DNA from: Candidatus Aenigmatarchaeota archaeon
GTDB lineage: Archaea; Aenigmatarchaeota; Aenigmatarchaeia; CG10238-14; SCSR01
Direction: 5' to 3'
DNA: 64,000 bases
Assembly (NCBI GenBank): GCA_016181005.1
Contig: JACPAE010000004.1
Span: forward strand, 9,865 to 73,864
In this document: in pieces, positions 59,861 through 64,000 of the stretch
Layout: the number at the start of each line of letters is the position of its first letter
How positions within the stretch are numbered: the stretch's first letter is position 1
The notes under the pieces: generated by a model
What the model was told of the DNA's origin: nothing
What the model saw: only the letters and a program-made list of their open reading frames with translations
Database searches by the model: none
Translations under genes and position numbers: made by a program

Positions 59861-60121
59861 GTGGGTTCGCTAGTCAAAATCATAATCGGAGTTCTTTTGA
59901 TAGTTGTCGGCATGTGGTGGATTGCCGCAGGCTCCAGCTATTTGGAGCCGGTTAAAGCTGCGGGTTGGGTCACAAGCAGGCCTGCATTGGCAGATTTTAT
60001 AACCGTGCTTAACGGAAGCATCCCGCCTTTCCTAGCTCTCATAGGGTTTCTGGTAGTCTGGCTCGAGTGGGACAACATCAAGATCCAGAAGGAAATGGCA
60101 AAGGAAAAGAAGGGGAAATAG
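59861..60121 (+). CDS. Small two-helix membrane protein
   Basis: An 86-residue protein from GTG 59861 (GSLVKIIIGVLLIVVGMWWI, then PFLALIGFLVVWLEWDNIKI) with a charged cytoplasmic tail ending EMAKEKKGK. No family name certain; similar two-helix proteins are common in DPANN. The next gene begins 7 nt later on the same strand. Confidence 0.55.
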   Translation: MGSLVKIIIGVLLIVVGMWWIAAGSSYLEPVKAAGWVTSRPALADFITVLNGSIPPFLALIGFLVVWLEWDNIKIQKEMAKEKKGK

Positions 60122-60128
60122 GATTGAA

Positions 60129-60359
60129 ATGCATCAACGTCTGGCAGCATGGGCACAAGATGTTATACCTTATACAATTGGATTTTTAAGAAACCGTATC
60201 GCACTTGTCGATTTAAAATACGTCGAGAGAATTGCTGGGCAATATTATAAAGGCGAAATTGATAGAACTACAGCCATAAAACGCATGCGGTTCGCAGGGG
60301 TATATCCCACTTTAGCAGCAGAACTTTATTTAGAAGAAGCGTCGGAAAGACGAAGATAA
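60129..60359 (+). CDS. Small helical hypothetical protein
   Basis: A 76-residue basic, helical protein (YVERIAGQYYKGEIDRTTAI, then FAGVYPTLAAELYLEEASER) without recognisable motif. It is 7 nt after the membrane gene and 27 nt before fen1, so it may be part of that operon. Confidence 0.5.
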   Translation: MHQRLAAWAQDVIPYTIGFLRNRIALVDLKYVERIAGQYYKGEIDRTTAIKRMRFAGVYPTLAAELYLEEASERRR

Positions 60360-60386
60360 AAACTTATTCTACACCATACAATATTT

Positions 60387-61415
60387 ATGGGAGTCCAGAT
60401 TTCCAGCATAATCCCTTCCAAGGAAATCGAACTTACAGACTTGGCGGGAAAGAAGATTGCTGTTGATGCATTAAATACTTTGTTCCAGTTTTTGGCAATA
60501 ATACGCGACAGGATGACTGGAGAGCCTCTGAAGGACAGCAAGGGAAGAATTACGTCCCATTTGTCCGGACTATTCTACAGGACTTCAAACTTGATTGAAG
60601 CTGGGATAAAGCCTGTGTTTGTTTTCGACGGCAAGCCGCCGGAATTCAAGAGAGAGACCTTGGAGGCGAGGGAGGTTGCCAAAAAAGAAGCTGAAAGAAA
60701 GTGGGAGGAGGCTGTGGAAAGGGGAGAGGCTGCAATTAAGTATGCGCAGGCCGCGTCGAGAATGACTGACGACATGCTTGAGGGCTCGAAGAAGCTGCTG
60801 GATTATATGGGAATACCGCATGTTCAAGCCCCGAGCGAGGGCGAGATGCAGTGCGCCTTCATGTGCAAGAAGGGCGAAGTATGGGCCTCCGCATCCCAGG
60901 ATTACGATTCTGTGCTTGACGGTTCTCCAAGACTGGTAAGGAATTTGTCAATCAGCGGAAGGAAGAAATTGCCCGGGAAGGAAGTGTACGTTGAAGTCAA
61001 GCCTGAATTGATAGAGTTGGATAAGGTTCTTTCGGAACTGGGGATTACACACGAGCAGCTTGTTGTATTAGGAATACTGGTTGGAACAGACTACAATCCA
61101 AATGGCGTAAAGGGAATCGGGCCAAAGACGGCATTAAAGCTGGTTAAGGAGCACAAGACTCTGAAGAAAGTCATGGAAAATGTCGAATGGACTTTTGATG
61201 TGAAAGCAGAGGATATCTATGAGTTCTTCTTAAATCCGCCGGCAGTAGAAGATTACAAATTGGAGTGGAAGGCTCCTGACAAAAAGAAGCTGATGGATTT
61301 CATGGTTGATGAGCATGACTTTTCTGCCGAGAGGATGGAGAAGGTGATAGACAAGCTGCAGGAGAATTACAACAAGTCAAAGCAGTCTAGTTTAAGTGGA
61401 TGGGTTAGAAAATAA
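60387..61415 (+). CDS. fen: Flap endonuclease 1
   Basis: Structure-specific nuclease, 342 residues. N-region with [20 protein letters not shown] and [12 protein letters not shown]-region with the acidic cluster [12 protein letters not shown] and [10 protein letters not shown], helix-hairpin-helix with [20 protein letters not shown], and a C-terminal PCNA-interacting peptide KQSSLSGWV. It processes 5' flaps in replication and repair. Length normal. Confidence 0.96.
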   Translation: MGVQISSIIPSKEIELTDLAGKKIAVDALNTLFQFLAIIRDRMTGEPLKDSKGRITSHLSGLFYRTSNLIEAGIKPVFVFDGKPPEFKRETLEAREVAKKEAERKWEEAVERGEAAIKYAQAASRMTDDMLEGSKKLLDYMGIPHVQAPSEGEMQCAFMCKKGEVWASASQDYDSVLDGSPRLVRNLSISGRKKLPGKEVYVEVKPELIELDKVLSELGITHEQLVVLGILVGTDYNPNGVKGIGPKTALKLVKEHKTLKKVMENVEWTFDVKAEDIYEFFLNPPAVEDYKLEWKAPDKKKLMDFMVDEHDFSAERMEKVIDKLQENYNKSKQSSLSGWVRK

Positions 61416-61457
61416 ATCTATAAAAACAAATGATTTACATGGCGGTTTCCGATAAAG

Positions 61458-62804
61458 TTGTTGAGCTGGCCAAGAGACGCGGTGGAGGATCAATGGAGAA
61501 AATACTTCTTGGGATTGGACGATAACTTCTTCGAAATCGAGACCGCAAACATAATGCCCGAGAAGGTCTTCGAGGCGTCCGGCCACATATCAAACTTTGT
61601 CGACCCTGTGGCTAAATGCAAGAAGTGCGGGACATTCCACCGGGCCGACCACATCATGGAGGAATTCCTTCACGAGAGCTTTGAGGGAAAGACAGCACAA
61701 GAAATGATGCATATAATAAAGAAGCACAACATCAAGTGCCCGAAATGCAAGGGCGAACTTGGAGAGGTTTCAGTCCTTAACATGATGTTTCCCGTTCAAC
61801 TAGGTGTTGACAAAGAAACTGTTGGTTATTTGCGACCAGAGACTGCCCAAGGTGCTTACATCAACTTCCTGCGTCACTTCAACATCATGAGGATGAAGCT
61901 TCCGCTGGGGTTGGCAATCGTAGGAAAAGCATTCAGGAACGAGATATCACCCAGACAATTGCTGTTGAGACAGAGAGAATTCACGCAGGCAGAACTGCAG
62001 ATATTCTTTGATCCCAGAAAATTGGACGAGCATGGAAAATGGAAAGAAATTGCAAAATACAAGTTGCTCGTTCTGGCAGACAAGAAAATAACCAAGATTA
62101 GTTGTGACGAAGCTGTGAAAAAACTAAAGCTACCAAAGTTTTACCTGTACTACCTTGCGAAGACCCAGCAGTTCTTCTTGAATGTCTTAAAAATACCCGA
62201 AGGCAAGTTCAGGCTCAGGCGGTTGTCGGACGAGGAAAAGGCGTTCTACAACAAGGTGCACTTTGACATCGAGATAGAGCTTGATGAAATTGGGTTCAAG
62301 GAGTGCGGCGGGATTCATTATAGGACGGACCACGACTTGTCAGGCCACCAGAAAATCTCCGGCCAGTCCCAGGAAGTTTTCTATGATGAAAAAAGATTCT
62401 TAGCGCATGTTCTGGAGTTGAGCATGGGCATCGACAGGATATTTTACGCCTTGCTTGAACTTAACTATGCCGAAGACAAGGACAGGATTATGTTGAAGCT
62501 GCCAACTCCATTAGCCCCGTTCACGGTTGCAGTATTCCCTCTTGTAAACAAAGACAAGCTCCCGCAAGAGGCAACGAAGATTTACAACATGCTGAAGGAG
62601 AATTTCGATGTTGTTTACGACGAAGGCGGAAGCATAGGAAAGCGGTACTACCGCCAGGACGAGATAGGCACGCCCTTCTGCATCACAATCGACCACCAGA
62701 CTTTGAAAGACAAAACAGTCACTTTAAGGCACAGGAATTCGACAAAACAGTCAAGAGTTAAAATAAGCAAACTGGCAGAGGAAATTAGTAAGCTTAGCCT
62801 CTGA
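61458..62804 (+). CDS. glyS: Glycyl-tRNA synthetase, N-terminal segment disrupted
   Basis: Class II GlyRS core is clear: NIMPEKVFEASGHISNFVDP, two zinc-type pairs CKKCGTF and CPKCKG, LRPETAQGAYINFLRHFN, FRNEISPRQLLLRQREFTQA and LSMGIDRIFYALLELNY. The expected N-terminus DKVVELAKRRG is encoded from ATG 61439 in another frame (61439-61525). After it, about 28 residues carrying the family's FLWPSYE/GGxxGFYDYGPxG segment (motif 1) are absent, and the sequence jumps near 61481 to VEDQWRKYFLGL in the main frame. So the gene has an internal deletion plus a frame change. Expressed as is, it could not build a normal dimer interface. Overlaps the sepF 3' end by 11 nt. Confidence 0.82.
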   Translation: MLSWPRDAVEDQWRKYFLGLDDNFFEIETANIMPEKVFEASGHISNFVDPVAKCKKCGTFHRADHIMEEFLHESFEGKTAQEMMHIIKKHNIKCPKCKGELGEVSVLNMMFPVQLGVDKETVGYLRPETAQGAYINFLRHFNIMRMKLPLGLAIVGKAFRNEISPRQLLLRQREFTQAELQIFFDPRKLDEHGKWKEIAKYKLLVLADKKITKISCDEAVKKLKLPKFYLYYLAKTQQFFLNVLKIPEGKFRLRRLSDEEKAFYNKVHFDIEIELDEIGFKECGGIHYRTDHDLSGHQKISGQSQEVFYDEKRFLAHVLELSMGIDRIFYALLELNYAEDKDRIMLKLPTPLAPFTVAVFPLVNKDKLPQEATKIYNMLKENFDVVYDEGGSIGKRYYRQDEIGTPFCITIDHQTLKDKTVTLRHRNSTKQSRVKISKLAEEISKLSL

Positions 62805-63108
62805 AGACCTTGGCGTAGTTAGGAGTTATTATAAGCACATCCTCATCGACGCCTGCAATGTCACCACTCATGGCGCTACATGTCTTCTTTAGCCTGTCCA
62901 CGCTCCTCTTCAGCTCATTGATGTCCGCATCCCTCATCTCCTTTATCCTGAGAAAAACAACCTTTCCGTCCCTCAGAGCATTCTGCACCTTTTCAATCTC
63001 GTCAAAGCTCCTTAGGGTGTCAACAACAACATTATAGCTGGTATGCTCCTTGAAGAAATTCTCGTCAAGCTCCGCATAATCTTCCGGTTGGTTTGACTTC
63101 CCGAACAT
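62794..63108 (-). CDS. sepF: SepF-like cell division protein
   Basis: A 104-residue SepF/DUF552 protein: VVVDTLRSFDEIEKVQNALR, GKVVFLRIKEMRDADINEL and AMSGDIAGVDEDVLIITP match the core. Archaeal SepF anchors FtsZ to the membrane; the short N-terminal part could be the membrane helix. FtsZ is not in the window. Confidence 0.85.
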   Translation of the reverse strand: MFGKSNQPEDYAELDENFFKEHTSYNVVVDTLRSFDEIEKVQNALRDGKVVFLRIKEMRDADINELKRSVDRLKKTCSAMSGDIAGVDEDVLIITPNYAKVFRG

Positions 63109-63191
63109 AGTATCTTATTATAATTGGTTCCATAAATTTAAATAATCGGCGGTGGACCCCAGTTTAAATATTTTGGAGGGTTATACATTTT

Positions 63192-64000
63192 ATGCCTGCA
63201 GGAATAACGAATTGCGACGACCCATCGGAAGCGGACGTTGTGATTCTGGGCGCCAATTACGACAGGACGTCCTCTTTCGGCAAGGGTGCGGATAAAGGCC
63301 CTTCAGAAACTATAAGCGTCCTGAACAGGCAGATAGAGTTTTTTGAGAAATACACTGAAACTTATCCTGGGGACAATCTTAAAATATCGTACGTAGACAT
63401 GGGCAATCTGAATTCAATGATGCCGGAAGATATGGTGGATTATGTCACAAAGAATTTCGACTCACACCTAAGCAAGGGAAAGTTCGTAACCATGCTCGGC
63501 GGTGAGCACTCCTTGTCAAATGCTCCATTCCTGGCTCTAAGCAAAATGCACAACCCGAAAGACGTGACCATCTTCCAAATAGACGCGCATCTTGATATGC
63601 GGGATACTGATGAAGATTACAACGACAAGCCATGGGGGAAATATGCGCATTCGGCAGTCATGAGGAGGGGTGCTGAGCTTGGATTCCCTACAGTCCAGGT
63701 CGGCATAAGGGCTTATGCGAAAGAGGAGATGGATTTTGCTAGGAAGCACGGTTCGAAAGTTTTCGAGTGGGGCAATGGAAAGGACTCTAGTCTCAAGGAC
63801 ATAATAGCTTCCATTCCGACAGGCAAGGTGTACGTAACCATCGACATAGATGGCATAGACCCGTCGCATATGCCTGGTACAGGAACACCTGTTCAAGGTG
63901 GATTGGACTGGCACTTCACTATGAATTTACTGCAACAGGTTTTCCAGAAGAAGGATGTTGTTGGATTCGACATAGTTGAGATTGCACCAAAGCAGGGAGA
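63192..64000 (+). CDS. speB: Agmatinase/arginase-family ureohydrolase, cut by the right edge
   Basis: ATG at 63192; the frame is open at the right edge (269 codons visible). Manganese ligands: GGEHSLS (H), IDAHLDMRD (D-x-H-x-D) and TIDIDGIDPSHMPG (D-x-D). Opening PEADVVILGANYDRTSSFGKG-type strand is normal for the family. In archaea these enzymes usually hydrolyse agmatine to putrescine and urea for polyamine synthesis. The last residues seen are VGFDIVEIAPKQG. Confidence 0.92.
   Translation, partial: MPAGITNCDDPSEADVVILGANYDRTSSFGKGADKGPSETISVLNRQIEFFEKYTETYPGDNLKISYVDMGNLNSMMPEDMVDYVTKNFDSHLSKGKFVTMLGGEHSLSNAPFLALSKMHNPKDVTIFQIDAHLDMRDTDEDYNDKPWGKYAHSAVMRRGAELGFPTVQVGIRAYAKEEMDFARKHGSKVFEWGNGKDSSLKDIIASIPTGKVYVTIDIDGIDPSHMPGTGTPVQGGLDWHFTMNLLQQVFQKKDVVGFDIVEIAPKQG

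Noticed and set aside
61439-61500. Intron in glyS
   Set aside because: Sequence is missing rather than inserted; removing bases cannot restore the motif 1 region.
1-64000. CRISPR arrays, rRNA genes, transposases, replication origin
   Set aside because: None seen: no regularly spaced repeats, no rRNA-like stretches, no DDE/HUH transposase motifs and no Cdc6/Orc gene with nearby origin repeats.

Overview
The window reads as a chromosome segment of a small-genome archaeon, most likely of the DPANN type. It carries archaeal aIF2-gamma, aIF5B, aIF6, Rpo7, Spt4, ribosomal proteins S6e/S24e/S27ae/L15e/L31e/L39e, the exosome, the proteasome, RNase P proteins, archaeal pilins with class III-type signal peptides, HerA, Fen1 and SepF. 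Genes are densely packed on both strands, many with 1-4 nt overlaps. I saw no CRISPR array, rRNA or transposase. The lineage below DPANN cannot be settled from the sequence alone.

Layout. 1-5.7 kb: a type IV pilus/Tad-like module (CBS protein, secretion ATPase, two TadC-like membrane proteins, RecA-like ATPase, pilin). 5.7-15.7 kb: HerA, a phosphoesterase, secreted and membrane proteins, aIF5B, a Nudix protein and a large surface glycoprotein. 15.7-18.6 kb: an intron-bearing tRNA-Arg(CCT), a geranylgeranyl-reductase-like gene without its FAD-binding N-terminus, and a PIN/ATPase/KH gene split in two frames. 18.6-41 kb: an aminoacyl-tRNA synthetase-rich region (HisRS, IleRS, AlaRS, LeuRS, PheRS beta and alpha, TrpRS; GlyRS lies at 61.5 kb) with small membrane proteins, an aspartokinase, a second intron-bearing tRNA-Arg(TCT) and a MinD-like ATPase. 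41-48 kb: translation and transcription genes (S6e, aIF2-gamma, PIN/Fcf1-like, Rpo7-Spt4-S24e-S27ae) with a membrane pyrophosphatase and two antisense pilins inserted. 48-58.7 kb, minus strand: the archaeal exosome/proteasome/RNase P superoperon (L15e, Rpp30, Pop5, PsmA, SBDS, Rrp4, Rrp41, Rrp42, L39e, L31e, aIF6), invaded by Nudix, CutA, two hydrolases, a LAGLIDADG endonuclease and a pilin. 58.7-59.8 kb: a small accessory island between 27-bp repeats. 59.8-64 kb: Fen1, a damaged GlyRS gene, SepF and an agmatinase cut by the window edge.

The main discovery is RNA splicing in unexpected places. The proteasome alpha gene (psmA, 52361-53112, minus strand) is interrupted by two tiny introns of 33 and 32 nt. 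Each folds into a bulge-helix-bulge with a 4-bp central helix and two 3-nt bulges. Cutting after the second base of every bulge restores one uninterrupted 228-residue PsmA with the conserved segments YDR, FSPDGRLFQV and EYAKEAVKRG. Both tRNA-Arg genes also carry micro-introns: 15 and 13 nt in tRNA-Arg(CCT), 14 nt in tRNA-Arg(TCT). Two of these three are outside the usual 37/38 site. A free-standing LAGLIDADG endonuclease gene lies directly upstream of psmA. Together this suggests a lineage with a relaxed splicing endonuclease and micro-introns in tRNAs and mRNAs, which standard gene callers would turn into truncated N-termini.

Several other genes look damaged in ways a bulge-helix-bulge intron does not explain: GlyRS (missing motif-1 segment plus frameshift), the PIN-ATPase (frame change at the domain junction), the reductase (missing N-terminus next to the tRNA) and aIF2-gamma (start region out of frame). 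These could be real split or decayed genes, or assembly errors, and are reported separately.
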